Source: Chlorops oryzae (Eukaryota; Arthropoda; Insecta; Diptera; Chloropidae). From it: a stretch of DNA of 64,000 bases. Both the position numbers and the translations under genes were made by a program. Below, in pieces: positions 25,241 to 38,046 of this stretch. Where the stretch lies: positions 164,927,871 to 164,991,870 of the forward strand of contig CM035806.1 in the NCBI GenBank assembly GCA_020466095.1. Reading direction: 5' to 3'. Numbering within the stretch: position 1 is the first letter of the stretch; each line of letters opens with the position of its first letter. The notes below the pieces were generated by a model. That model had not been told where the DNA came from. It worked only from the letters and a program-made list of their open reading frames with translations, and made no database searches.

Positions 25241-28200
25241 ATGGTTGGACGTGAAATCTCTGCCACGGAGATTGGCAAGCACTCGCAATTGATTAAGGGT
25301 GAGTTTTGCATTAAATAAAATAAAAATTAATAATAAACATTTTTATGTATTAAATAAAAAATAAAAAAAACAGCCGCACAAGATGAAATGGCATCCATAG
25401 ATGTTCTCGTCTGCGGTCGTTGTCTGGCTGTTTTTCACTTCGTCGAGGATTTCTTGCAGCATAAACAGACCCCCTGTAACAAAGAGAATAATAATATACG
25501 CGAATGCAACGATACTAAGCCGAAAGTATGGGCCTTTCTATTATGGAAGGCCACCCAGCTGCATAATAACAAAACCAACGGTGCCACTTCACCAAATTCA
25601 TGGACACTCTATCAGACTTGGGTGAAAATGGATGAGAGCTTACGCGATACTTGGGTTATGGCTGGAAGAACCATACAGTCCTTTTCCAAAGTCGGACAAG
25701 GTGGCCTACAAGAAATGCCGGTAAAGATAACCAAAACTATTGTTAATAATAATTCGAACTCACCAAGTGGAGGTGGTGGTGGTGGTGGAGCTTCCGAGGG
25801 TGTAACCAGAAGTGAGTAATGTCCGCGGTACCGTTTTGTATATTGAGTTCTATTTTCTTCTTCTTCTTCTTTATTTTTTTTCGCTCTTTATAAGAACCGT
25901 TGACACAAACAAAGCCGCTATCAAATGTTAAGGCTGGAGCAAAAGGAGCAAATTCGGCGGGTGCAACGAAAGCAGCTAATGCAGCCGATATTGAAAACGA
26001 AGGAACTGCAATCAAGGTAACCGTTGGTAGTGCTGTTGGCAGTGGTACGAACAGTATCGGTGGTGGTTCAGTTGCTAGCAGCCCTACGAACTCGATTTCA
26101 ACGAAACTAACAAAAAAGTCTCCCATGCAAGCCGCTGGAATTAGCTTGCCCATGCAAAGTAAAGTAAACACGGTCAGTTTGCAATCGACAAAGACAGCTC
26201 AAAGGTAAAAAAAAAAAAAAAAAAAAAAACTCATTTGATTTTTTTGAGGTTATGTTAAACGTTACTATATCTAATCGCTGTCCTTTACAGCCGTCGTGCT
26301 ACGCGTACTTTGCCAAATTCTGAAGAACTCGATGAGGAAAATGTGGAAAAAATCGTTGCAAAGCGTTTCAATCCACGTAAAAAGATGCATGAATATCTTG
26401 TAAAATGGGATGGTCGTCCACATGATCAGAATACATGGGAGCCATTGTCACATTTAGAGGATGTTGCACATTTGCTTGATGTTTTTGAAAAGCAATTGGC
26501 ACGTCAAAAGGAAAATCGAGCTGCAATGCAAGCAAAGCAAGGTGCTGGGAGTCCATTACCCAATTCGGCGCGGCGGCGGCGGCGTCGGCGGCGGCACCGA
26601 CAAAAAGTGCTGCTGCTGAAATAAAGAAAACTAACACTACTGAACCTGTCAAAAGTGGTGGATTCAATGCACAGAAAACCCCTTCCACATTTGCGAAGAC
26701 GACCACTTCTAATGCAGGCTCAATTGGAACTGCTGGTAACTTTGTTTCAACTGCTTCAATACCATCATCCGATAAATCGCCGGATAATGCCCCCTCATCA
26801 GCTCGGCCAACTCGTACATCGAAAATGAAGGCAATGGATCAAGTAAAGCAATGGGTTTCCAATGAATCGGTTGCTGCCACTGCTAATTCAGCTACAACTC
26901 CCAATTCGGAAATAAACGCTAACAACATTTCATTGAACTCTAGCGGTGGGTCTTCCAGCGCTGGGGGAGGTAGTAGTACTGCTGTTGCTGCAAGTGGTAC
27001 TCTAAAGAGAAAATTCAATGATTCTGCTGAAGATTTAAGCGACTTAAATACTAGTGATACACCCAGTGCCACAGCAAGCACAATGGAGGATCTTGAGGAG
27101 GACCTTATACCATCGCATACAGTCAAGCGTATGAAAAATGGAACGGGCGTATCAGTTGAGGTAAGTTTATCTTACAAATTTCTTAATATTTCTATAGTTA
27201 TTCGAGTGACATACCAGTAGATTTCAAAAGTCAAATTAACTCGATGACGACTAATTTTTTCACTCACAGAATTAGTGACATTGGTCAAGCATATAATATA
27301 CACAATGCCATTCAATCCCACATAAACAGTAATGTATAATTTATAAAAAAAAAAATTTAACTTCTTAATTTATGGAAGAGAAAACAAAGAGTCAATATTG
27401 TTTTCTCTTTATGCCATGCCATGTGTGCGCAGAAAACTTTGAACATTTAGGGAGAAGAAATCGAATTTCTCAAAGTAATTTCGGAACTTACTTCAATTAG
27501 GTTTTTCAAAATTTTTTTCTAATTTAAGAGGTCTTTCGTTTATTCTTTATTCAAACGCCAACCAAGTACCATCGTGAATACATAAAAAAATAGGTAATGG
27601 TTTTAAGCAATTTCCTTCTATTTCAAGTTAGGGGCTATTTCCACTACACCGCATTTAGCATTTGCATCTTTAAAGATGCTAGACCCGTTTCCACTGCGTT
27701 TCGCATTTAGCATTTTGTGAAAATTTGAATTTTTGTTCGGAAAAATATTTGAATTCTTTGAAGTAGGCTTTGAAATGTTAAAAATTTGAAGAAAATATCA
27801 ATGAAAACTAGACGGTTTTTTTAAAGCATTTTTATCGCATTTTCTCAAGATGCTGAAAAATGCTGTTTTAAGAACAACAACAATTACATGTAATTCAAAG
27901 CCGCATTTTTGAGCATTTTTTAAAAATGCTGAAAAATGCTAAATGCGACTGTAGTGGAAACACAGCCCCTTATACAAGTCTTCATTTCACTTTAAGAAGA
28001 ACTTCGAAAGTTGACTGCTTGTCATAGGCAGTCATAAGCCTGGATTGCAAAATTGAAATTTAATTTTCACCTTTTGAGTTTGCAGTGGTGGTTCTATTTA
28101 GATTTTGTCTGCTGGAAAATTGAAAAATATTGAAAAAATTCCATCACGTCGAGAGTTTCGAGAAAAATCGTGTATGAAATTTTTAATACCATTGTTTTTT

Positions 28201-30324
28201 TTTTTTTCTGTTTTTTTGAAACTCATTTCTCTCAAATATGGTTCAGGCTATTTTAAAAATTTTCAAAACTTTTGTGTTCTTAAGACATCATTATTGTAAT
28301 ATGGCATCAAAAAGAACTTACAAATCCTTAAATGAATGGTGTAAAATGCTGCTCAAAGTCGAAAAATTAAAAACTTCAATTGTGACTTCGAATAAAAATA
28401 GCTCAGCCGTTGGCTGCCTTCAGCAGACTTAACTATTGTACAACTGTTGAGTGAAATGTGTCTAAAATGTGCGCTACAAACTGAAATTTCACAGCATGGT
28501 TGACTGCGTGGAATCTATGTATTTCCAAAAATATAGTCTGCTCAGTCAAGATGCTGCAAATGCTCAGTCGGTAGCGCACTTTTTTAGACACATTTCACTA
28601 GCGCACTTTTTTTTTTAGACACATTTCACTAAACAGTTGCACAACAGTTAAGTATGCTGAATTGTGCCCATTATTGAGCGAATTTCAAGCTCGCTATCTG
28701 AGATTAAAGGACAACCAATTCTCTATAAGTCTGTATCTAATCTGACACTCGTCGCCCCAACCTATGCGAAGATATGAGCGGTTTTCTAAAACAACTCACA
28801 ATTCGAGGATTTGTATACATACACAACATATGACACAAGTTTGAATTGAAAAAATGCACCTGCTTTTTTATTTCAAAAGTATTAATAATGACTAGATTGA
28901 TTTGAAATATTGGGTCAGTGAAAAATAATAGGGTAATTGAGGATTTTTCTGAAAAGGTTTTATGTAAATAATATTCATAGACGGAATTTAAACTATAAGA
29001 CATTTCGTTAGGAAAAATTTTCCCATATCACATCCCCACGTGTCTCTATACCAAAAAAAAAAAAAAAAAATTTTTTTTTTTATTAAATGTCTTACTGTGT
29101 AAATAATGTAGTCAAAGGAACTTACTCGTAAAAGATTTATTGAAAGTCATTTTTGAATACAAAAGCGCGTACGCGGAATTATCATTAGAGCCAATTTTGC
29201 CAAAGGAATTTAATTTTAAATACCTATTGCCATTTAACTACGCATTTAAATTTCGGCCCGGCCAATTTAACCAAATCCTTACAAGCCCCCAAAAGAATGA
29301 ACATTCTTAAAATTTTTCCCTTGTAATTTTGAGACGAGTAAAAATTTAATTTCCTGTTTAAAAAAATGGAGTTGCCTGACGTAGGATAGTCTCACATAAA
29401 TTTATATTAACCCTTGATGGTGTTTTGATTGGAAATAGTACAAGGCCTTAAAATCAAAATCATATTGGTGAATAGATAGATAGATAGATGCATTTTCCCT
29501 CGAATCTGTGAATTTTTTTTTTTTTTTAATGGAAAGTTTCCTTTATATGGTGTGAATTGGACTGTAAAAAGGATTTTGTGCAGGATAGATACAGATTGAA
29601 AAGGATAGTTAGAGCAGGATAGATACAGATAGACAAGGATAGTTAGAGCAGGATAGAAAGAGCAGGATAGAAAGAGCAGGATAGAAAGAGCAGGATAGAA
29701 AGAGCAGGATAGAAAGAGCAGGATAGAAAGAGCAGGATAGAAAGAGCAGAAAGAGGTACAGGATAGAAAGAGCAGGATAGAAAGAGCAGGATAATAAGAG
29801 CAGGAAGATAAGAGAGGAAGAAAGGGAGGATAGAAAGTGAGGATAGAAAGATGAGAGAAGATGAAGAGCAGGAAGAAAGAGAGATAAAGAGATGAAGAGA
29901 AGAAGAGAGATGAAAGAGAAGAAGAAGGAAGAAAGAGAGGATAGAAGAGAGAAAGAAGAAAGAGAGGAGAAAGAGAAAGGATAGAAAGAGAAAAAGGAAA
30001 GAAAGAGAGAAAGAGAGAAGAGAAGAAAGAAGAGAAAGAGAAGGAGAAAGAGAGATAGAAAGAGAAGAAGAAGAGAGAGAAAGAGAGAAGAGAAAGAGAG
30101 AAGAGAGAGATGAAAGAGAAAGAAGAGAGAAGAGAGAGAAAGAGAAGAGAGATAAAGAGAGAAGAAGAGAGAAGAGAGATAAAGAGAGGAGAGAAGAGAG
30201 AAAGAGAGAGAGAGAAGAGAGAGAAGAGAGAAGAAGAGAAAGAGAGAGAAGAGAGAAAAGAGAAAAAGAGAGAGAGAAGAGAGAAAGAGAAAAGAGAAGA
30301 GAGAAAGAGAGAGAGAAGAGAAAG

Positions 30325-30372
<48 letters not shown>

Positions 30373-30802
30373 AGAGAGAGGAAGAGAAGAGAGAGAGAAA
30401 GAGAGAGAGAAGAAAGAGAGAGAGAGAGAAAGAGAAGAGAGAAAGAGAGAGAGAGAGAAAGAGAGAGAGAGAAGAGAAGAAGAGAGAAGAGAGAAAGAGA
30501 GAGAGAGAAGAGAAGAGAGAGAGAAAGAGAGAGAGAGAAGAGAGAGAGAGAAAGAGAGAGAGAAAGGAGAGAGAGAGAAAGAGAAGAGAAAGAGAGAGAA
30601 GAGAGAGGAAGAGAGAGAAAGAAGAGAGAGAAGAGAGAGAAGAGAGAAAGAAGAGAGAAGGGAAAGAGAGAGAAAAAGAGAAGAGAGAAAAGAGAGAAGA
30701 GAGAAAAGAGAGAAGAGAAGAGAGAAAGAGAGAGAGAAGAAAGAGAAAGAGAGAAAGAGAGAGAGAAGAGAGAAAGAGAAAGAGAGAGAGAAGAGAGAGA
30801 GA

Positions 30803-30843
<41 letters not shown>

Positions 30844-30908
30844 GAGAGAAGAGAAGAGAAGAGAAGAGAGAGAGAAAGAGAAAGAGAGAGAGAAAGAGAG
30901 AGAAGAAA

Positions 30909-30952
<44 letters not shown>

Positions 30953-33900
30953 AGAGAGAGAGAAAGAGGGTGATCGAAAGAGAAAGAGGAGAGGAGATGG
31001 ATGAGTGGAGGGGGAAGAGAGGTGGGTAGGGGGAAATCTGGGCGGAGGGGATATTTAGGACATGTGGCGCGAATCCAGAAAGAGGAAAAGCGAGGGGAAG
31101 TGTGTGTGTGTGTGTGTGTGTGTGGTAGTGAGAGACGGAGAGGGACAGGGATGGTGGTTGGATGGTTGGAAGAGGATGGTAAATGAGGGGGCGGTGGTTG
31201 ATGGAGGGGTTTGGAAGGTGAGAATGTATGAATGTAGGTTTGGTATAGCATTCGCTTCAATAATTGTTTTGCCTAACAACTTTTTGGTAAATAGAAGCAC
31301 TCAAGAAAACGTTGAAAGAAAAAAAAAGAGATACCTCATCAATTCTCTCATCCTTTTACAGTCGAAAACGGTTCGCGTAAATGGCACAAATGCACGGGGC
31401 AATGCGACAACATTTAGTGGTGAGTCACTTCCGGTTGGTCCAAAGTCGGCAGATGTTATTATCACCAAGGATAAGGGCGTTTCTGGTGTTGTTAGGAAAC
31501 CAGGATTCACTGGCGGTGTCAAAGTTGTGAGTAAATTACGTAAAAATAAAGAAACGATAAAAAAAAAAAGCAAAGAAAAATAATTTCCAAAAATTTCCAA
31601 ATCGTTTTGGTTTTACCATTTGAAATGAGGGGCTTTCCTTAAAGTAATATTTCCAAATCCTCTAACCTACAACACAATCCATAATAAAATTGATGAGTAG
31701 ATTTTCCATATTTTTGAGCTTCACAAAATTATTGTATGTTCATATTAAGCTAAAAGCATAAATGGTGAAAGCCCCAAAAAAGTTTTCCATTATAACATTG
31801 CTAGTGGATCAAGAAACTGTGAATAAAAAATGCTTAAACTCGATGATGTACTGCCACACCAGTTGCTCAACCTTGCCAGTGATAATCTACCAGGCGTTGC
31901 CAACGATCAATTTTCAATAACACGAAGCATTGCATAGAATCGAAACGCGATTTTTCTCGTGCGGCATTTTTCTCTGGAATTCGATTTTTCCGGTACGGGA
32001 TTTCTTATTGTTCGATTTTATTGGGATCAGCGCGCGATGCAGGTCGATTGGTTATTGATATTTGGGAATTTTACGTAAAAGCTCGAAAGCGAATGTTAAA
32101 CGAACTGCTTAAATGATGTGTGTTCATCAATCGAGAAGGAGGGGGTGGGGGGTGGTTGGCTCATGTCGTATGTCATATAGTATGTAGTTCTATATTTGCT
32201 TTCGATTTTTATATTCAATTTTAAATTAGAAATAGAAATGATTTCTTTCCATGAAAGGCTTCGAAAATTGTAGAAGATGACTAAGAAGAAGAGGAGATCT
32301 GTATTTCCTTCGTTGGTTAGAAATTCCAATAAATGGCGTTATGTAGCCCATGCCAATGTACTTACCGAACATTCTCTCTCTCTCTCTCTCTTGCGTTCAC
32401 CCTCTCTATATATTGCATATGTATATGTGTGTATTTTTTTTTAGAGTTCTGAAAAACCAGAAGCTCAAATTCGCATTATTTCGAAGGAGGAGAGCGCCGT
32501 CATGAACACTGGCATTGTGCGTACATCATCAACTGGCGGTTCGATCAAGGTATCTCCTGCAACGCCAATAACAACCAACTCTTCCAGCGGTGATAATTTG
32601 AATGCTTCCACACCAAGGCAACAGGCGCTTCGTTTGGGCGGTGGTGCCATGAATAGCATCAGTGGACGTCATACTCCAACCGCAGGATCAACAACAGTTG
32701 GTGCAAGTGGCGGTGGTAATTCCATACGTCAACAAATCGTGCAGCGTACTCCATCGGGAACGATCATACAACGTAAGACATTGACACCAGGCCAACGAAC
32801 GATAACAACGAGTGCGGGCGGTGGTATACGCTCTGGGATTGGTGGTGCACAATTTGCTTCATCTGGACGAATGGTTATACCAAGGAATACGAGCGGCTCC
32901 GGCGGTACAATAACACGTGCAACAGTTGCCGCGGGCAGTAAAGTCGTTACACCGGAGCAAAAAATCCTACAATTATCCAAATCTGGTGATCTAAAGGTTA
33001 CAAAGAAAATGATGACGCGCGAAGATGCAGTAGCGCAACGTTTGAACACACATCAACGACTCCAACAATTGCAGCGACATCAACAACAATCACAAGTTCA
33101 AATACAGAAAGTTCAGCAACTGGCTCCACCCAATGCTACAACGCGTAACGTTAGTTCGGTAAGCGTGAGGAAACGAGCAGATGGGACGTATACCGCACAG
33201 GAGGACCAAACGCAAACGCAAACGCAAACCCAATCGCAAACGCAATCGCAAAACGCAATCACAATCACAATCACAGTCGCAGCTCTGTCCGATAACAGGT
33301 AAATTTCAATGATTTCAATGATCAGTCCAGTCCAGTTCCAGTTCAGTTCGTCTTATTGAGATCTTTAATAAAAAAAATCTCTTGAAATTTTTTTTTATTT
33401 TTCAGGAAAAATTCTTGGTCAAGAAGAGCAGCCATCGTCACAGCAACTGCAAGCGCAAATGCTAACGGCCGCAGCTGCTGCGGAACAACAACATCAACAG
33501 CAACTTGCCTTGCAAGAACAGCAAGAAACAGATCAGACGTTAGTCCTAACAAGCGATCAAATGCTCACAAATGAAGATGGTACACCGTTGTTGGTGACCG
33601 GCGAGGATGGAACCGTTTATCAGGTAGCAGGTAAAAATGCCGAAGGTCAAACAATACTCGTAACTCAAGGGCCCGATGGGGAACAGCAGTTCGCTTACGT
33701 TGCCACCACCACTGAAAATGAAGAGAATCAAGTTCTCACATTAGATAATGCAGTCGCCGAAGCAGTGGCCCAGCTACCATCTGAACAGCAGGGCGAAGCA
33801 ATTGCTGCCGCTAATTCGGCTGGTGAAAACCAATATTTGGTTAAGACCACGCAAGAGGATGGCACAACACATATGGTTGCAATGACTGAAGTAGAATTGC

Positions 33901-35909
33901 AACAGCATCAAGCAATTATGCAGCAACAACAACAACAAATTTCCATTAGCGAAGGCAGTAATAGCAACAGTACTAGTAGTACATCAACAGTTGCTATTGC
34001 TGGTAGTACTAGCACACCAACCGGTTCGACAGCAAATCAATTATGCATACAAACTGGGGACGGAGGCGATGGACAAGAAGCGAATATACCAGCCGAAGTC
34101 GTGCAAGCGGAGTCACCGTCACCAGGTAAGTAGTACACCATCAAACGAGCATTAAATGAACAGAATGTAGAGGGATAGTGTAGAGGGCTCAGATCAAATC
34201 AGAATAGAAAATCAATCATACCTTTTATGGAGTGGTGATAATCTGGAAAGAAAAAACGCAACGCAAGGGACTCCCCAACAACGTTTCGAGAAGCCTCTCC
34301 AAAATTGCGTTGCTGATTAAAAAGGGGAATGATGTTATAAATATAATATTGATATACTTAATTCTTTTTGCGTCCGAATTGAAATTGAAAATGAAATTAT
34401 TATACATATATAGTAGAGGAGCCTGAGATATTAGGCCTATTCACGAGACCTCGGTATCGTGGCAAAAGTGTAAAAGTGGAAGATTTTTCAATACAAAAGT
34501 TGTTGTCGGAAGCCTAACAAAATTTTTACACTTTTGCAACGACGACGATACCGAGGTCTCGTGAATAGGCCTATTGTTTACAAATTGTGGAAGTAAAGTC
34601 ATCAAAATTATGTTTAGCTTCCAAGTAAAAAAAAAAAAATATAATCTGAAATATAATCTCACTTCAAGCAGACAATATGTCAACGTCTTATCTTCGGCCA
34701 TTGCTCTAGGAGTGCTCAGAACCAACCATGTAGGACTGTAGGTCTAACTGTCGACGTCGAAAAGGCTCTGCCGCGATGGGGAAATACACCATTAGGCAGG
34801 TATAGGAAATTCAATAAATTGGGGAAATTCACCAAAAAGCTACCAACAAAAACCTTAAGCAGGAATAGGAAATTCAACAAATTCGAGAAATTCACCAGAA
34901 AGCTACCAACAACAATACGGGTAGACAAAAAGTGGCACTATGATGCCACTTGCAAGAAAATTATAAAAGAAAAGAAAGTTCGGTTTTTTATATTGCTTGA
35001 AAAGTTCATAATTGAAACTTTAATAAATATATTACGATATGTTTTTGCTCCAATGTGCACGAATGTTTTCATTTTGTAATAAATTGACAAACATTTTTGA
35101 CTACGGCTACGAATTCGATTGTACATAGAAATTAGTATTTTTGCTGAAACAGTGTGATCAAAAAGTTATGTAGACAGGGTAGAACTAAAAAAACAATTTC
35201 TGTTTCTCCTTGATATTGCGATTCCTTGATTATTTTTATGATTTTCAAGCTTTTCATATGATTTTATGAGTTTGGTAGATATTTTCTATGTAATGTACTC
35301 GAAAATCTCCCAAAATTAAAAAGAAAAGTGGCAACGCATTTCACCACAGCAGAGCTAAAGATTTCGCTGCCATAGCGTGCTTCTCTTTTCCTCATGCTAT
35401 ATGCCTATGTTGAAGCAGCGTAGCTCTAACACATTGCAGGGATTAGGAAGAAGAAGAGTTAGACCTATAGTCCTATATGGAACCAACTGACTCGCTCCTA
35501 ATGAGTTCAATAGAAATAATAGTTCCTGTTAAGAAATAAATAACTACAAACGATCAAAAAGTAAAAACGTTAAGGGTCAGGAACCCTGGAAAGTGGATGG
35601 ATGATGTCATATGTATGGCATCAAAGGGCGTGTGAAAACGGTTAATATTAGATTTCAAAGTTTACATTTAATTTCCTTTGTCTTAAGCTATGTTCTTTGA
35701 AGAAAACCCTAATCTATTTTACGGCTTAGGAGCTTTTTTTGTGAGCTTTCAAAGAGACATTTTTTTTTTTTTTTGAATACATTTCATTGAAAACTTCAAA
35801 CTTTCTTTCAGGCGGTACGCGACGAGTTGTGCTTCTGCTACAGGATGGTACATTCATGATGACTGAGATGCAGGATGAGGAGTATAAGGCGCTAAATATC
35901 GCTGCATAG
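25241..35909 (+). CDS. Chro: Chromodomain protein, probable Chromator (Chriz)
   Basis: Chromator is a chromatin and spindle-matrix protein of interbands that partners Z4, Skeletor and histone H1. Coding exons: 25241-25298, 25374-25811, 25895-26204, 26291-27160, 31362-31526, 32445-33298, 33406-34125, 35812-35909. All are GT-AG and phases match; the total is 1171 codons including stop, provided two one-base indels are allowed (missing G at about 26570, extra A near 33250). Features: a C2HC-like finger CGRC...H....C near residue 30; a chromodomain at about 286-345 (VEKIVAKRF, EYLVKWDGRP, NTWEP); Ser/Gly/Ala-rich linkers; and a Gln-rich C-terminal half with LLVTGEDGTVYQVAG and DGTFMMTEMQDEEYKALNIAA at the end. 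One chromodomain after an N-terminal finger plus long low-complexity arms fits Chromator. The name is from memory of the family, and I cannot align it here. Confidence 0.85.
27631..27969. mobile_element. TTA-flanked Harbinger-like MITE in Chro intron 4, 339 bp
   Basis: The ends GGGGCTATTTCCACTACA and TGTAGTGGAAACACAGCCCC are inverted repeats flanked by TTA (27628-27630 and 27970-27972). The subterminal CGCATTTAGCATT motif is repeated inverted and directly several times inside. It is non-coding. Confidence 0.7.
28300..29400. other. Chro intron 4, unassigned repeat-like DNA
   Basis: A block with AATGGTGTAAAATG.CGCT.AAAGTCGAA near 28335 recurs near 10655, so part is an old dispersed repeat. A duplicated GCGCACTTTTTTAGACACATTTCACT lies at about 28570-28630. 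No coding exon with proper splice sites is seen here. Confidence 0.45.
29575..29830. repeat. 14-bp minisatellite (AGCAGGATAGAAAG)n
   Basis: About ten head-to-tail units of AGCAGGATAGAAAG at 29645-29800, preceded by degenerate GGATAGATACAGAT units. The array grades into the GA tract that follows, so the GA tract may have grown out of it. Confidence 0.9.
29831..30970. repeat. Giant polypurine (GA/GAA)n tract in Chro intron 4
   Basis: More than 1.1 kb of almost pure A/G on the plus strand. From 30181 to 30970 there is not one pyrimidine (790 nt). Units are irregular mixes of GA, GAAA and GAAGA. Long open frames here on both strands (Glu/Arg/Lys-rich or Ser/Leu/Phe-rich) are products of the repeat and not genes. 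Confidence 0.95.
31098..31125. repeat. (TG)n microsatellite
   Basis: About 13 GT units between the GA tract and Chro exon 5. Confidence 0.9.
34434..34571. repeat. TA-flanked MITE in Chro intron 7, 138 bp
   Basis: GGCCTATTCACGAGACCTCG (34434) and the complement ending 34571 form arms of about 27 bp, flanked by TA. An inner AAAAGTGTAAAA/TTTTTACACTTTT pair extends the stem. Confidence 0.7.
34724..35483. mobile_element. TIR element in Chro intron 7, ~760 bp
   Basis: The ends CCATGTAGGACTGTAGGTCT and AGACCTATAGTCCTATATGG are imperfect inverted repeats of about 24 bp. Near the left end a unit of about 60 bp (AGGAAATTCA..AAATT...GAAATTCACCA.AAAGCTACCAACAA) is duplicated in tandem (about 34795-34915). 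A second, heavily gapped copy lies at 47845-48470. No transposase was found. Confidence 0.65.
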
Positions 35910-37690
35910 GGAAGGATAAATAAACATAAAATAATAAGGAAAATCAGGAAAAAATCATCAAAAGAAAAAAAAGTTAACGCGAAATGACAAAAAAAGAAAC
36001 AACGTAGTAACGTAGACAGTTTGTAATTTTTTTTCTTTTTATTTCTATTTCTACCTATTGAAGAGAGTAAAAAAAAAAATGATAGAATGAGTCGGAGAGA
36101 GTGGGAGAACGAAGAGCATCTGGAAATTGAAATTAGAAAAAAGGAAAGTGGAATGAAGATGAATATCAAAAGGCAATATATAAAGCAGCAATAATAACAA
36201 TAATAGCAAAAGTATAATATTAGTGCGATTAATTGCGTGTGATGGGCCAACGTTTGAAAAATTAGAGTTGCCAGCTCTTTACTAATATTATACTCTTTGA
36301 ATTAATAGTAACTATAACAAATTACAAAAGTAAAAACAAAAAAAAAAAAAAAAAAACAAAACACCACCAAGAAAAATGAAAAAATTTTTGTATTTATATA
36401 TATTTAAATCGATTTAGAATGCATATACAATATATACATATATATAAATATACTATAGATGATATCTGCCTTGCTGCCTTATGCCCCAATCATATTAATG
36501 TAAATCATTGCACTCTACGACAATTTTTGATTTTGAGAACCCCCCCCCATTTTAAGCGATCTTATAAGTAGAAGGCCAAGAGAGAGATTTGAAGGCCAAT
36601 TTAAATTCGTAATTAAAAAGCAACATCAAAAACAACAACTAAAATAACAAATAAAAATAAAATACCTCAAAAACGACAACAAACAAACCTACAACAAAAC
36701 CTACAACAAAACCTACAACAAAACCTACAACAAAACCTACAACAAAACCTACAACAAAACTTACAACAAAACCTACAACAAAACCTACAACAAAACCTAC
36801 AACAAAACCTACAACAAAAATCACATCAAAAACGGAAACAACAAAAACGACAAAATAACAGCGCAAAACAACACAAACCAAACAAAAACAACAAAAACCA
36901 CAACAATATAAACAACAACCTAAGGAATAACAACAAAAACCACAACAAACCAAACAACTCTGCAAATTTTCATAAACATGCGCGTCCCACAACCATGCAT
37001 AAGCAACTCACACAGGACAGATAGACGGACGGGTATCCACATCCTTTGTATAATATATTTGGATGAACATCCGCGTTCACGGAGATTTTTATTTTATTTT
37101 TTTTTTTCGTATGCGTTCCCTTCCCTTAGATTTTTCCTCCTATCCTATTTTTGGTTTAAAATTTGAAGTTTTTAAAATCATTTTAAGCAAGTTATTATGA
37201 CCGTCAGAGGAACATTAAAATACGTTAATGTTTACAAATATGATATAGGTGCGTGTGTGTCTGTATGTTTTAATTATTCGCACTTTTATTGGTTTTCACT
37301 CCCCTTATTTTACTTCGTTATGCTCTATAGCGCGATATAGACGCCGACATATTCAATTTGAAATTTACAAACATTCAGCCATTATAACCCCATACACACA
37401 TACCTACATATATGTACACATATATATTCATATACATTAAATTTATGTACGTCGTAGATACGTAATTCGATAGAAATTAAGTTAAAAGTTTCAATAATTT
37501 TTTTTAAATTTTTTTTTTTTTTTTTTTTTGAATGTATGCATCATACATTTGAAATACGATTAAATAGATTTATATCTATATATAAAGCATATAAATTTAA
37601 ATATAAAAGAAATATGGAGGAAGATAACTGTGTATGCATAAGTAGGTTTAAATAACTTCAAACTTAAAATTAATAAAGTATGATCTTAAT
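35910..37690 (+). other. Probable Chro 3' UTR and downstream region
   Basis: AT-rich sequence after the stop codon without coding signal. AATAAA-type signals occur at about 35918 and at about 37670 (TTAATAAAGTATG). Which is used cannot be told. It contains a 12-bp minisatellite, a C8-9 run at about 36541 and a T-run at about 37508-37529. Confidence 0.4.
36680..36820. repeat. 12-bp minisatellite (ACAACAAAACCT)n
   Basis: About eleven nearly identical 12-bp units downstream of the Chro stop, embedded in a longer CAA-rich stretch (36620-36960). The Val/Gly-rich open frame on the other strand is a by-product. Confidence 0.9.
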
Positions 37691-37801
37691 TTTGTTTAAC
37701 ATATGTTAAATCATGTTATAAGTTAATAGATCTCTTGTTTTTTGCAATTCTAGGCGATTGAAGGGGAGTGTAACTATGCATGGAATTGCCGCCGGGGTAT
37801 A

Positions 37802-38046
37802 CACCTAAGTCTGTTTTTACACGGTAGATTGGTTCCAGAAGAAGCCGTGTAAAAAAAAAACCGTGTAAAAAAGACATTGATCATACTTCATAAAAATTAA
37901 ATTTGACAAAAAAAATTTAAGTACATAAAATTTCAAATCGTGCTAAATGGAATAAAATCGTGTAAAAAAATTAAAAATATTCAATTTTCAAACCGTGTTA
38001 TATCAAAACCGTGTAAAAAAAGACCGTGTAAAAACAGACTTAGGTG
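37802..38046. repeat. TA-flanked MITE, 245 bp
   Basis: CACCTAAGTCTGTTTTTACA (37802) and the complement ending 38046 are inverted repeats of 24 bp flanked by TA. The interior repeats ACCGTGTAAAA many times. It is non-coding and resembles Tc1/mariner-derived MITEs in its TA target. Confidence 0.75.

Noticed and set aside
29407..31260. A 617-codon open frame on minus and a 287-codon frame on plus
   Set aside because: Both are translations of the GA/CT tract (Ser-Leu-Phe-rich and Arg-Glu-Lys-rich). They have no domain, and a purine-only strand has few stops by nature.
36639..36992. Val/Gly-rich 117-codon frame (FVVGFVVG repeats) on minus
   Set aside because: By-product of the 12-bp ACAACAAAACCT minisatellite.
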